DNA from: Serinus canaria
Lineage: Eukaryota > Chordata > Aves > Passeriformes > Fringillidae
Assembly: GCF_022539315.1 (NCBI RefSeq)
Contig: NC_066315.1
Location: 22,605,649 to 22,669,648 of the forward strand
DNA length: 64,000 nt
Reading direction: 5' to 3'
Below, one piece after another: positions 11,001-20,323 of the stretch; positions within the stretch are counted from its first letter, which is position 1, and each line of letters opens with the position of its first letter. The position numbers were made by a program, and so were the translations under genes. The notes under the pieces were generated by a model. It had not been told where the DNA came from. It saw nothing but the letters and a program-made list of their open reading frames with translations, and ran no database searches.

Positions 11001-12781
11001 AGTGATAAAGTCTTTATTTTTACTTGTCCAGGTTAAACTGGTCTAGTTTTTGTTGGGTACCAGATAATTATTAATAGAATTATCTAATCTATGCAGCATG
11101 TGGGATATTTCTTACAGTCAAGTAAAGGTAAAAAGACACATAATTTTCAGTTCCCCAATCCAGTAGCATTTTAAGAAGTAGAAATGTGTGGTTACAGTTA
11201 AAGAAAGCCCTGCCTTGATGCCGTTACTGTGTAGACCAACATCAGGCCCCAGCCTTGCAGACATTCACTGTTTCCATTTCTTAACAATGCTCCTATTTGA
11301 ATAATACATATTATGTCATTTTAAATTTATCTCTAACTGTATGACTTAAGTTGATGAATCTTCTACATTTTAGGTATTGCTGTTTATTTTTAGTTTGTTC
11401 AGGTTGGGATTTTCTAATATTAAAATGTTTAAGAATTATAACACTCTACAAAGGATTTTCTTATATGTTTTATAGGTCTGAAGTTTTTCTGAAATTGATT
11501 TTGTGTTCACAGATGTCAGTATAAACAAAAACCAAAACTCATTCTTTCTGTAAGAGGCATTTCAGGATGAGCTAGCCTGTTTACCTGGAATCTGTCTTTG
11601 AGCAAAAAAATGACTGAATCACTGAACATTATTTTCTTCTGTGCTGTAATATATCAGCCTTGAGCTCTCGAGTCAAACTCACAGTTCCTTGGGCAAGAAG
11701 GGCTATTTAGGCAATTAAACAAATGCAAGAGGAGATTTAAAATTGAAGTAGCACTTGTTAAACTACAGATACTTACTAAGGGAAATTTACTTTTCTTTTA
11801 AGGAACTGGAACTGTACAAAGAGGAACTTGTAACGAAGCCTGCGCTTCTTGCCATTAATAAAATGGATTTGCCTTGTGCAAAGGATAACTTGGATGAACT
11901 TATGACACAACTTGAGAATCCTCAGGGTAAATGAAATTCCAACAATAACTTTCATCAAAAGTAGTAGTAAGATTTCATATGGATAACTGCATTGGCAGAG
12001 AGTTGTTTGAAACTGAAGTCAGCTAGTAAAATTATTATTTGAACATAAGTTTAAAATCAGTTCCTGCATTTAGAGCTCTGTTTATATGCATTTGTAATGG
12101 CTTCACTCTTGGGAAAGGATTGTAATAAAATAGAGATATCCCAGATGATTTGTCATGTGGTTTTGGCATAAACTTGTGAAAATTCTGGAAAGGTCTATGT
12201 AGGTTTATTTTCAATCTTGCAATTACATTGGGGTGAATTGCTTTTTCTTTCCAGGAGTGCATGAAAAACCAGAAAAGCTTGAGTCCATATTCTCCCATAT
12301 TCTGCAGCTTGGGATTTCTTTATGGTCACTGGAAGTGTATAGAATCATGGCAGCATTAGGAATGGTATAAATGCTATATTAGTGCTTGTCTTCTGAGATT
12401 TGAGAAGACTAATTATGCAGATAGTATTTATATTAATTGCAGCTATGTTTATTACTGTAATTTTTATAAAGTTTATTTTCTATATTTAATGGGATTTTAT
12501 GGGCTTTGTAGTGATATAGTACTTGGGGATGGTACTAAATCTTTCAATACAATTTTTCAGACTTCTTTCACTTACTAGAGGAAGAAATGATTCCAGAAAA
12601 TACTCTTGAATTCAGAGAGGTGATTCCTATATCTACATATACTGGAGAAGGAATTGAGGAACTCAAAACATGTCTAAGAAAATCCATAGATGAGCAAGCA
12701 GAGCAGGTGAATGAAGAATATCGGAAAAAGAAGCTCCTGCTTTTACAAACTTCCAAAGAAGGACAAATGAATAGAAGCTGA
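1717..12781 (+). CDS. GTPBP10: GTP-binding protein 10 (Obg-family GTPase), 10 coding exons
   Basis: Spliced CDS: 1717-1749, 2189-2382, 2476-2567, 3592-3736, 6266-6339, 7289-7341, 10189-10296, 10792-10869, 11803-11926, 12561-12781. These total 1122 nt, or 373 aa plus stop; human GTPBP10 is 387 aa. Every junction is GT-AG and keeps frame. Domains in order: a short basic N-terminus; a glycine-rich Obg fold (about residues 12-150, with repeated GG patches such as RGGTGGMG and GGEGGRGGD); and a G domain with G1 P-loop GFPNAGKSS (155-163), G3 DLPG (202-205), G4 NKMD (278-281) and a G5-region segment around ISTYTGEG (324-331). From the family: this is a mitochondrial Obg GTPase needed for large-subunit (mitoribosome) assembly, with other work placing it at the nucleolus. 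The bird protein appears slightly shorter at the C-terminus. All catalytic motifs are intact, so I infer a functional gene. The 3' neighbour CLDN12 supports the assignment by synteny. Confidence 0.95.
2189..2382 (+). CDS. GTPBP10: GTPBP10 coding exon 2 (Obg fold)
   Basis: Begins after 'ttttattag' with TAC AGC AAC and ends AGC AG|GTAAGA in phase 2. It encodes residues 12-75, including the glycine-rich Obg patches [20 protein letters not shown] and the motif [11 protein letters not shown]. Confidence 0.92.
2476..2567 (+). CDS. GTPBP10: GTPBP10 coding exon 3 (Obg fold)
   Basis: The acceptor is 'tttctcccag' at 2475. Joining AG|T GTT AAA GCT gives [14 protein letters not shown], which aligns with the human KISALKGSKGKDCE region without a gap. 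Two earlier AGs (2417, 2426) would both run into TAA at 2452-2454, so they are rejected as main acceptors. The exon ends ATT G|GTAAGA in phase 1. Confidence 0.88.
3592..3736 (+). CDS. GTPBP10: GTPBP10 coding exon 4 (end of Obg fold)
   Basis: Follows 'tttatttgcag' and completes G|GA GAG CTT. It encodes the [13 protein letters not shown] and [14 protein letters not shown] segments that lead into the P-loop. It ends GTT GG|GTAAGT in phase 2. Confidence 0.93.
3737..6265 (+). other. GTPBP10 intron 4
   Basis: An intron of about 2.5 kb, AT-rich. Contents I can name: a short direct duplication (4454-4469 and 4483-4498) and an unexplained segment at 4689-4802 with an acceptor-like upstream tract and a 37-codon open frame (see findings). 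I see no clear transposable element in it. Confidence 0.6.
4454..4498 (+). repeat. Short direct duplication, 16 bases
   Basis: The 16-mer 'ggaaacttgaagacag' occurs at 4454-4469 and again at 4483-4498, a spacing of 29 bases. The intervening bases differ, so this is a small imperfect tandem duplication in intron 4. Confidence 0.85.
6266..6339 (+). CDS. GTPBP10: GTPBP10 coding exon 5 (G1 P-loop)
   Basis: Follows 'ccttctag'. It completes GG|G and then reads TTT CCA AAT GCA GGA AAG TCA TCC, giving the Walker A/G1 motif G-F-P-N-A-G-K-S-S, followed by [16 protein letters not shown]. It ends GCA T|GTAAGT in phase 1. The invariant Lys (K161) and Ser (S162) of the P-loop are present. Confidence 0.95.
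6925..6957 (+). repeat. 16-base tandem duplication
   Basis: 'ttacctttcattgttt' is repeated back to back in intron 5 of GTPBP10. It is short and looks like a replication-slippage product. Confidence 0.8.
7289..7341 (+). CDS. GTPBP10: GTPBP10 coding exon 6 (switch I region)
   Basis: Follows 'cctgccacag'. It encodes the Obg-type switch I/G2 segment [18 protein letters not shown], with the conserved threonines. It ends AAG CAG|GTTGGT in phase 0; the donor is non-optimal. Confidence 0.92.
7342..10188 (+). other. GTPBP10 intron 6
   Basis: About 2.8 kb. It contains a T/G-rich simple tract around 7960-8055 and a poly-A run near 9264-9279. A stretch around 8095-8330 ('cacctgggtccagttcc') faintly recalls an old tRNA-derived or CORE-type SINE, but I cannot confirm it. 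I see no exon-like open frame with matching splice sites. Confidence 0.5.
10189..10296 (+). CDS. GTPBP10: GTPBP10 coding exon 7 (G3 motif)
   Basis: Follows 'tgttttcctag'. It encodes [14 protein letters not shown] and then [21 protein letters not shown], which holds the G3 DLPG and the Obg signature around GLIEGA. It ends TTA GTT|GTAAGT in phase 0. Confidence 0.95.
10792..10869 (+). CDS. GTPBP10: GTPBP10 coding exon 8
   Basis: Follows 'aaatttttcag'. It encodes [10 protein letters not shown] and then [16 protein letters not shown], close to the human segment. It ends ACA AAG|GTAAGT in phase 0. Confidence 0.94.
11803..11926 (+). CDS. GTPBP10: GTPBP10 coding exon 9 (G4 motif)
   Basis: Follows 'ttttcttttaag'. 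It encodes [20 protein letters not shown] and then [20 protein letters not shown]. The guanine-specificity motif N-K-M-D is at residues 278-281. It ends CAG G|GTAAAT in phase 1. Confidence 0.94.
12561..12781 (+). CDS. GTPBP10: GTPBP10 coding exon 10 (G5 region, C-terminus)
   Basis: Follows 'caatttttcag'. It completes G|AC TTC and encodes [20 protein letters not shown], then [20 protein letters not shown] and a charged tail ending [11 protein letters not shown] with TGA at 12779-12781. The ATG at 12587 is internal, not a start. The tail is shorter than the human one and diverges after the SLDEQA-like helix. Confidence 0.93.
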
Positions 12782-13560
12782 CGTTCCTGAATGGATCCAG
12801 CACATTTCAATATTTTACCTGTGTACATTGTTCCCTCTTCCCTCACTGCCTGCTTCCCTCCATTTGTTTAGGCAGGTGGGGAGGGCACAGTGGGGAAAGT
12901 GACAAGTTTTTTTTATTTACGTTGGCAAATGATGATCCCTGGAATATTTTTTTCCAAGTGAGAGGAATGGAGGGAATATAACTTGCACAACGGAGTAAGT
13001 TCAACAACTCTGCATATCCTGTGGGCATCAGAAGAACCAAGGGGAGTTTCTGATGGAGGAATTTTCCAGGGTCTGTGCCTTCTAAGGTGAACCAGTTCTG
13101 CTATTGTGACAGACATTGTATTGTAGGGGTTTTGTTGGTTTTAAGGGTTTAAAGGAAAATACATATAAATAGCTACTGGGAAGCGAGCTGTAGGAGCACA
13201 AAAAATAAGACTGATTTGTAATGTTTGAGGGTTTTTTGGCACCTGCTGGTGCCTGCTCTAGTCATCTTAGTTGTATAAATCCTGATGTCAAATTCCCATG
13301 CTTAATTTGTGATCCCCTCCTTTTATGGGGTTGTTGGGTTTATGTTACATTTCAGTGAAGAAAATGGCTTCTTCTCAACGGAGCTATACGTTTTTGGAAA
13401 TAATTAGTGTTCTAGATTTTGTATTACAAGAAGGCACACTCACATTTTAATTTAAAAAAAATAGAAGTCCTTTATTGTCAGGATGTTTTCTACTTAAAGC
13501 TATTAAATTGCTTGTAAAGTAAAATAAGATTGAATACAGCAAAGCCTTCTAGTTTGGTTT
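12782..13560 (+). other. GTPBP10: GTPBP10 3' untranslated region (end approximate)
   Basis: Sequence after the stop codon has no coding potential I recognise. The antisense open frames at 12568-13116 are shadows. An ATTAAA at 13502-13507 followed by a GT-rich tract (about 13550-13575) is the most plausible polyadenylation signal, so the transcript probably ends near 13.53 kb. Confidence 0.5.
13502..13507 (+). terminator. Candidate poly(A) signal ATTAAA for GTPBP10
   Basis: This is the second-commonest hexamer form. It is followed at suitable distance by the GT-rich 'tttggttttgttttgt'. No AATAAA is present between the stop codon and the CR1 fragment that I can see. Confidence 0.4.
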
Positions 13561-13774
13561 TGTTTTGTAATATATATGTCATACGCTGCTTCTTTAGATT
13601 TTGTTAAAGCAGTCACTGGGAAGAAAGGTATGGTTTGTTAAAATGCATTTATTTTATTGTTGGTATTGGTTCTTACTGTGATTTTCCTCTAATTTTACTA
13701 TTTAGGGCTAATATGCTTTCACTAATGCTAAGAATAGGCTGTCAATTCTTGATACTCCATTTAACAGAACTGCA

Positions 13775-14155
13775 GAATCAATTAGGTTGGGAAAGACCTG
13801 TGAGATTGAGTCCAAGCAATGATCAAACACCACCTTGTAAACTAGACCATGGCATTCAGTGCCATGTCCACTGTTTTCCTTAAACACCTCTACCCTCCAC
13901 CTTCCTGGGTAGCCCATTACCGCTTCTGTGAAGAAATTCCTGGGATGTCCAACCTGAGGGACAGATTGAAGCCATCTCCTCTCATCCTGTAGATTGTACA
14001 TCTCCTCAATCTGGTACGGACTGGGGCCATCTCCTCTCATCCTATTCCTGCTTGCCTGGCAGAGACCGACCCCCACCCGGCTACAATCTTCTTTTAGTGG
14101 GTTGTAGAGTGATAACATCACCCCTGAGCCCCCTTTTCTGCAGACTATTTCATAG
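13775..14155 (-). mobile_element. CR1 LINE fragment, antisense
   Basis: Reads in reverse as a CR1 3' portion. Recognisable pieces are 'ggttgggaaagacctgtgag', 'ctagaccatggcattcagtg', 'gaagaaattcctgggatgtc' and 'gagaccgacccccacccggc', ending near 'cacccctgagcccccttttc'. The motif 'gccatctcctctcatcct' appears twice (13971-13988 and 14026-14043), which shows a 55-base internal duplication. The element sits between the GTPBP10 3' end and the CLDN12 CpG island. The 296-codon minus-strand open frame at 13708-14598 partly runs through it and is not a gene. Confidence 0.85.
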
Positions 14156-14439
14156 CTGAAAATAGCATTTTGTTTTTTCCAGACTTTGTGAACACCGGTC
14201 TTAAACTCACTCATTAAGAGGGGAGTGGGGCTGTGTTTGGACTGAGAGGCAGCATGGTTTGACTGGAGCTGTCCGCCGTGGGCCGGGTTCCTCCGACCTG
14301 CGGTCAGCTGCCTCATCGCAGGGACGTGTTTTGGAGCACCGGCGTTTTTGGCCGGGGCTGGCGGAGTTCTCCGCCCTGCCCGAAGCGGAGAGCCTCGGGC
14401 GGGCGGGCGCAGTAGAGAGCCGTGCTCCGGGCCGGGCCG

Positions 14440-14562
14440 GGCCCGCACTGCGCCGGCGCCGCGCTCCGCCCCACAAGGCCCCGCGCGGCCGCGGCCTCCC
14501 CTCAGCGCGGCGGCTTCGCGGCCGGAGCGGCGGCCATGGCGCCTCCTGAGCGCGGCTGCAAG
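14440..14562 (+). other. CLDN12: CLDN12 non-coding exon 1 (5' end approximate)
   Basis: The 3' boundary is a strong donor, GCAAG|GTGAGC at 14562/14563, inside the CpG island. The 5' boundary is a guess. The exon carries an ATG in good context at 14536 (cggccATGg), which opens a short upstream ORF instead of the claudin frame. CLDN12 in other vertebrates has non-coding 5' exons and one coding exon, which this layout fits. Confidence 0.6.
14536..14562 (+). promoter_or_regulatory. Start of an upstream ORF in the CLDN12 leader
   Basis: ATG GCG CCT CCT GAG CGC GGC TGC AAG runs up to the donor. Spliced to the exon at 16829 it continues ATC CAG TAA, a peptide of 11 residues (MAPPERGCKIQ). The strong Kozak context suggests it could dampen claudin translation. 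This is inference from the predicted splicing only. Confidence 0.45.
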
Positions 14563-16828
14563 GTGAGCGGGCTCGGCCCCGGCCCGGTGAGCGGGCACGG
14601 CCCCGACACGGCCAGCCCGGGCCCTGCGCTTCCCGGCTCCCCCGCGAGTCCGGGATCGCAGGGCGGCGGGCTCGGAGCGCTGTGGCGGGCGGGGATCGGC
14701 GGTGCTCCCCGGGGGGAATGCTGTGTGTTCTCTCCGTGCGTCAGCTGCTCTCTCAGATTCAGTCGGTAAAATAATTACCCCTGCTCCAAGTTTTTCTTGG
14801 AAGTCCTAATCTGTTAGCTAGAATCGTTAATTCTAACCCGGTACATCCATATTTAATTTTAAAAGGAGTTTTGTAGAACGTGGAACTGCATGATTGATTT
14901 CCAGAATTTAAAAAGAGAGTGGTGGCACTGGTTGTGAGCCAGTCCCTTGAAACTGGCGAGCTTTAGGCCTCCAGTTTCTGGTGGCCAGTTAGGCAAAACT
15001 CGTGAAAAATTTTGAACTGCTCATGCTGTTTTGGATAGTCAGGCAACCGTTTGTGTTGATAAATTATGCTGTGACTTCTCTCCTACAGGGCTTTACAAAA
15101 CAGTGATGCTTCCCAGACCGTGGTCTTCTCAAGGCCATGCAAAGGAACAGAGCTAGTTTTATTCGTTTCTGAATTATGTTTATAGTAAATGTCCTTTTTG
15201 TTGTCCTTTTTTTTTATCTTGTGGGCCTTTCATTACTTACTGCTTTTTAACCAGCTTCAGACAGCATCTCTTGTTACAGCAACGTTGTTCAGAATAGGGG
15301 GGGTACAATCTGTCCCTATTAAGGTGTACTATTAGGACTGGTAGCTTCTGTGGATCCTATAGAAGAGCCTTGTACAGTACAGCTTTAAAATCCTTGGGAT
15401 GGAGGAAGCTGAAGCCAACAATCTAAGGCAAGGCAGCGTTTTATCTGGCCAAAGTGTGCTTTCTTCCCTTGGACAATGGTTGGCAAGTGACTGAGGTCCC
15501 TAGTTATTCAACACCACCAGAATTAGACAGTAAAATCAGATGGACTAAAGAGAAGAAGAGAAAACCAAAAGAAACTCAATTTCTGCAGAAATGAGTTGGG
15601 TATTGGGGAATATTCCATAGCTGCTCTGTATCTGTTTATTACAACACAAGTTTCATCATTTAATGGGAGGGACTCCTGGGCTGGGCACAGCTCCCTCTGA
15701 CAGCTTTGTTTGCCTGCACTAATTTTCTACTTAATTATGTTGTTGTGGTTGTTCATGGGTGTGAACCTGGAGAGGGAGGTCTGTGTGTTTATCTTGGCTT
15801 TAGCTGCAGAGTGCACAGAAAGCTTGAAAATTCATCAGAAATGTTAATGAAAAAAAGCTGCTGCTCCAAGCTGTGCATCTGCAGTTCTGTCTTATATGCA
15901 ATAACATTCTTGTTAATGAGTTTCCAAATCTGAAACCCTCTTTCTCATTCAGTGAAAAAATCAGGGTTCATGACTGTGTTGTAAAGTTCTTGCTTAGATA
16001 GTTCGATAGAAGGATTTCTTTGCTGTTTTTGTAGGTGATGGAGGCTATTCATATATTTATTTCAGGGTTTAATATGAATAGTTTAGAATAAACTTTGTCT
16101 TTGCACATGTTAGCCCAACAAATTCGCCTGTAGGTTGTAACTTTTAACAGTTGCATACTGACATACTTGGAGGTCTGATGCTTTCCAGTAGTAAAGTGAT
16201 TTACCTATTATGACCTGCAGATTTGATCTGGGGACTTAGATGTTGGGGTAGAAAATCCACAAGAGGGTCTTTTCTGGAAAAGCTGGACAGCCATTGAAAA
16301 GGCATTACCAGTGTTTCCTGGTTTTCTCCAGTTTCCTTGAAACCTTCATGTAGAATGCAGGAAGAAATAGAGACCCACAAGATATATAAACAATGTAGAG
16401 CTTGTCCTTTGTTTTCTGACATTAAATAATCATTGCACCCTTTCCTCACTGCTGTTTAAGTGCAGCCTTGAACCTAACATCTGCAGTAATCATTCGATAT
16501 GACTTCTTATGGATTTTTTGCTAAAAACATAAAATTCAGGATGCAAATTCTTTGTCTTGGAATGCCCACAAGAGAAGCAGGTTTTTGCACCTTTGTGTTT
16601 TGAGATGAATAGATAGAGAACAAGCTCTGGAGAAAAAAAAAAGAAAGAAAGAAAGAAAAAGTAGTTTGAGATATGTTTTTTAAATAAAAGCAAATTGTAG
16701 AAGGTGATGGAGTCAGTCTAATGTAAACATAACTGATATTCCTAATTCCTGAATTGCAGTGTAAATGCTGTTACTGAAATTGCATGAAACAAATGTGATG
16801 TTGACTCTTTCTTTGTTCTGTTTCTTAG
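14563..16828 (+). other. CLDN12 intron 1
   Basis: About 2.3 kb. It contains a purine tract with (GAAA)n around 16630-16661 and otherwise unremarkable AT-rich sequence. An acceptor-like 'ctctcctacag' at 15088 could define an alternative leader exon; I see no obvious matching donor close by. Confidence 0.5.
16628..16662 (+). repeat. Poly-A/(GAAA)n simple repeat
   Basis: A run of A followed by about four GAAA units. It is a microsatellite-like tract in CLDN12 intron 1. Confidence 0.85.
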
Positions 16829-16894
16829 ATCCAGTAACACCTTTTCCTACTTATCGAAGTTGCTAAGGTTTCTGTTGATTTGAGGACACTGCTG
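16829..16894 (+). other. CLDN12: CLDN12 non-coding exon 2 (predicted)
   Basis: A 66-base segment bounded by a strong acceptor (tctgtttcttag at 16828) and a near-perfect donor (CTG|GTAAGT at 16894/16895). It has no long reading frame and lies between the CpG-island exon and the coding exon, exactly where a 5' UTR exon is expected. No transcript evidence is available here. Confidence 0.6.
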
Positions 16895-18941
16895 GTAAGT
16901 GCACTGAAGCCATCTAATTAAGACAATACCTGTTTTGTTGCTGTCTTCATCAGGGACCTGAAGCTATAATTACAATCATCAAGCCAGCAGTATTTGCAAG
17001 ATGGGATAGGTCTCCCCTGATGGAAGGGATGGTGGGGAACATGCCTATTTGCTGTAATCTACTACTGCAAATGAATTTTCAGAATCAGCAGTTTTCTGAA
17101 AATGGTCAGTCCTGTGTTTTTTCCAGCTGGTTCATATATCTTGGAGTCTGCCCTGTCTGCATGGAAGTTTTATCCAGGTAAAGGCAAGTTCTTTGCGGAA
17201 GAGCAAAAGCATCAAGCTTGAGGAGAACAAAATTTGATGTAATATAAGATTTACCCTCGAAGTTCATTTGTTATAGTTCCATTTTCTTGCAAGTTGATTG
17301 TTTTGCCCTTACTGAAGCTAGGGTTAAGCATCATATTAAAATAATCATAATTGAAATACTTCTCTGGTCCCCCTACCCAGGGGCCATCCTGTTAATGACC
17401 TGCTTTCTGAAAAGTTTACTGCCATGGGAAGAGAAGCTTGCCCACACTCAGCTATCCTTAGCAACAATATAATGCTGTCTTTTTGACAAATAAGGTAGTT
17501 TCTAGCATAAAGGCGGTTGTCATTATTTCTTTCCAGAGTGCTTCTTTAGAATCTAGACTGTGATCAGCAATTAAATAAAAGTGTCCACATTACAGTGCAA
17601 TTCTTTGGGGTTGGGTGGCATAAAATAATTGCCTAATGGTTTCTTAGGGAACAAATTGAACTTCATTTATTTGTCTATAAATCAGTAGAATGCTGGCTAG
17701 TTGTATGGCTTGATAATGCTTTTAGTGTGTTTCCAGTGTAATTCCTCACCTGAAAACTGGAGCTCCCTGGTCATTGGATGTTTGCAGGTATAAAAGGAGA
17801 GTGAGGGATCAGATCCAGCTGCCTTTTTGTTTGCAGCCTTGTCTATAGCCTTTCTGTGATACAGATACTCAGTTACCTGTATGTGCATTAGGCAGAACTT
17901 CTGGTACTTAGGGGGTTGGTTTATGACTTTGGACATTTGACAGATATGCACAGTGCAGTATAATAATTTGGAAGAAATTTCAGGAAGAGTTTATAACTGA
18001 ATGGCGCTCAGTAAGTATCTGTTCATTTTTAGGTAGTATAATTCTTAGTGTCCAGCTTCAAGCACACTCTGGGGTAAATGCTCAGTGCCTGTTATGTATT
18101 AGGCTTCTTTGAAATATCTTGGTCATGCAGAGAAGGGATAACATAACTTGAATTGAGTCTTTTTTTTTAAGTTTTTGTTTGTTTTGTAAAGGCCCATCAT
18201 TGAGACTGTTTCTCAGCATCTCGGCAGGCAAGAGGCTACAGTAGATTTGCACAGTGATTATATTGAAAAGGAAGCAGCATTTAACATTTGCTCTGGAGTG
18301 GAAGATGTAAAAGCTGAAGAGTCATCTGCTTTCTACAGTTGTTTGTGTGTTGGACAGTTGATTCTGAAAGGCAGGAGTAGTGTGGCAGAACTGTTAGTTG
18401 CTGTTGAAAAATTCATAGTAAGTTACTCAGCAGAGCCTCCGCCACTATCTCACAGCTCTTGTCAACAGTTTGGCCTATATAAAATGTGTATAGCTGCCTA
18501 CATATGCGTTCCCTGCCAGTCTAATGATGTGGATTTTAAGCAACTCCCTTTTACTCATGCAGTAGCATGGTAGGACTGAGCATGCACTCTGATACTGTAT
18601 CTGGGCTAAAGACAGGGAGCTGCCAGTTGAGGACAGGTGAACTTAAATCATGGCTGTGTAGACTCACACATTCAAATGTGCTTCTTTTTCATCTTGAACA
18701 CAGCAACTTCAAAAGTCTGTCAGCTGAGAAGTCATAAGTTGTGAAATAACCTGACATTTCATTAAAGCATGAATTTAATGGTTTTTAAGACAGTGTTACT
18801 GCTGTCTTAAGCCTGTCAGACAAAGAAGGTGCCACGGAGTTAGTGCCTACTAGCTGTCGTGTAAGTTTATTAAAATCAAAAATCGACTGTGTTTAATCCT
18901 GTGTCCATGGTTTTCATTTATAGTTTTCTTTCTAATCACAG
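16895..18941 (+). other. CLDN12 intron 2
   Basis: About 2.0 kb, no clear repeat. It holds an open frame of 108 codons at 18247-18573 that matches no family I recognise (see findings). Confidence 0.5.
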
Positions 18942-18963
18942 GAAACACCCTCTGTGGGCAAAT
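18942..18963 (+). other. CLDN12: CLDN12 5' UTR part of the coding exon
   Basis: The acceptor 'ctttctaatcacag' at 18941 is followed by 22 bases and then the claudin ATG. This boundary excludes the in-frame upstream ATG at 18889, which lies in the intron. Confidence 0.7.
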
Positions 18964-19701
18964 ATGGGCTGCCGGGATGTTCATGCGGCGACCGTACTGG
19001 CCTTCCTCAGTGGAACAGCCTCAGTAGCTGGGCTGCTTGCGGCAGTTCTGCTTCCAAACTGGAGGCAGATGAGACTGTACACTTACAACAAGAATGAGAG
19101 GAATGTGACCGTTTACACTGGACTCTGGATTAAGTGTGCACGCTTTGATGGGAGCAGAGACTGTGTGATCTATGACCCACAGTGGTACACGGCTGTCGAT
19201 CAGCTGGATTTGCGTGTTCTTCAGTTTGCTCTTCCTCTGAGTATGTTCACTGCTGTCTCAGCTCTGTTCCTCTGCATGATTGGCATGTGTAACACAGCCT
19301 TTGTATCGAGCGTGCCAAACGTCAAGCTGGCCAAGTGCCTGGTAAACAGTGCAGGCTGCCACCTCGTGGCCGGCCTCTTGTTCCTGCTTGCCTGTGCCAT
19401 TTGTCTCACTCCGTCCATCTGGGTCATTTTTTATAACAATTATCTGAACAGAAAATACGAGCCCATCTTCAGCTTTGACATATCTGTATTTATTGCCATT
19501 GCCAGTGCTGGCGGTCTGTTTTTCACTTCCATCCTGCTGTTCCTGTGGTACTGTGCATGCAAAAGCCTCCCTTCTCCTTTCTGGCAGCCCCTGTATTCCC
19601 ACGCCCCCAGCATGCACAGCTATGCCTCTCAGCCCTACTCCGCACGTTCTCGCCTCTCTGCAGTAGAAATTGACATTCCTGTTGTGACACACTCATCTTA
19701 A
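18964..19701 (+). CDS. CLDN12: Claudin-12, single coding exon
   Basis: Encodes 245 aa (human claudin-12 is 244). The start at 18964 is chosen because [15 protein letters not shown] matches the family N-terminus and the context (aaatATGg, A at -3, G at +4) is strong; the longer frame from 18889 would cross the splice acceptor. Four membrane segments are visible at about residues 9-30, 86-108, 128-150 and 173-197. The first extracellular loop has the claudin signature: W33, G-L-W at 53-55, and the cysteine pair C58 and C67. An N-glycosylation sequon NVT lies at 47-49. The cytoplasmic tail keeps the conserved [14 protein letters not shown] and ARSRLSA blocks and ends THSS, without the usual claudin PDZ-binding C-terminus, as is known for claudin-12. 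Role from the family: a non-classical claudin of epithelial junctions linked to paracellular calcium permeability. The gene sits between GTPBP10 and PTTG1IP2. Confidence 0.97.
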   Translation: MGCRDVHAATVLAFLSGTASVAGLLAAVLLPNWRQMRLYTYNKNERNVTVYTGLWIKCARFDGSRDCVIYDPQWYTAVDQLDLRVLQFALPLSMFTAVSALFLCMIGMCNTAFVSSVPNVKLAKCLVNSAGCHLVAGLLFLLACAICLTPSIWVIFYNNYLNRKYEPIFSFDISVFIAIASAGGLFFTSILLFLWYCACKSLPSPFWQPLYSHAPSMHSYASQPYSARSRLSAVEIDIPVVTHSS

Positions 19702-20317
19702 GGAGACAAAGCCTTGGAAGCCAAGTTCTTGTGCTCGTTCAAGCCATGAAAATTGCAGGCTTGATTCTCTGTGCTGCCCTGCACTGAGCATAATCCTTTG
19801 TAAGGTCAAGTTTCCCAAGGCACAAAGCCATGGAGGCCTGATTTCAGCAAGTCTGTTGCTGTTCTGGTCTGTTTGTTAATTCTTGACCACCTTTCCTTTT
19901 TTTTTTTTTCTTCTTATTTTTTTGACTCAGCTCACTACAGTCACAGTTGCTGCTAATGCTGGAACAGTACACTAACAATTATATGCATCCATCCTTTTGC
20001 TTGCTGATGTCAAAGGAGATGGGAACGTCTTTGAGTTTTAATAAGCTATTCCTAGATCTCATTGTAAGACCCTTGCACCCGTGTATTGTCCAGATGCAGG
20101 CAATGGAACTGGATGTAGGGGATTCACTGAGTTTCTTGTTCATCCAGACCCACATATTGTAATATGTGATGTCTGAAAAGGGTGTTTGGCAGACTGATTC
20201 TGTTCGGTGCACTGTTCTTTGTTTTTCGCTGTACACACAAACAGATACCTGCTTTGGAACTTCTGTAACAGAATTAGTGCCAAATTACCCTTTATTTTCA
20301 AAGTAGCTGTCAGAAGG

Positions 20318-20323
20318 AATAAA
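20318..20323 (+). terminator. Candidate proximal poly(A) signal of CLDN12
   Basis: AATAAA about 620 bases after the stop codon, followed by 'tgttgttctgtgctgt', a suitable GT-rich downstream element. Confidence 0.5.

Larger units (their letters stand above)
14245..14760. promoter_or_regulatory. CpG island promoter of CLDN12
   Basis: A dense CpG, GC-rich block that includes a GC-box (gctccgcccc near 14464) just 5' of the first exon donor at 14562. No TATA box is evident. The open frames at 14207-14769 on both strands are GC-rich shadows. Confidence 0.7.

Noticed and set aside
12587..12781. Stand-alone 64-codon ORF
   Set aside because: It is the in-frame internal part of GTPBP10 exon 10.
13708..14598. 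296-codon minus-strand open frame
   Set aside because: It runs through an antisense CR1 and the CLDN12 CpG island, with no recognisable domain. Its length is explained by repeat and GC content.
18889..18963. Upstream in-frame ATG that would extend claudin-12 by 25 residues
   Set aside because: It lies in the intron: the acceptor at 18941 falls between it and the family start at 18964, and the extra residues have no match in claudins.
19221..19692. Minus-strand and alternate-frame ORFs inside CLDN12
   Set aside because: They are shadows of the conserved claudin-12 reading frame.
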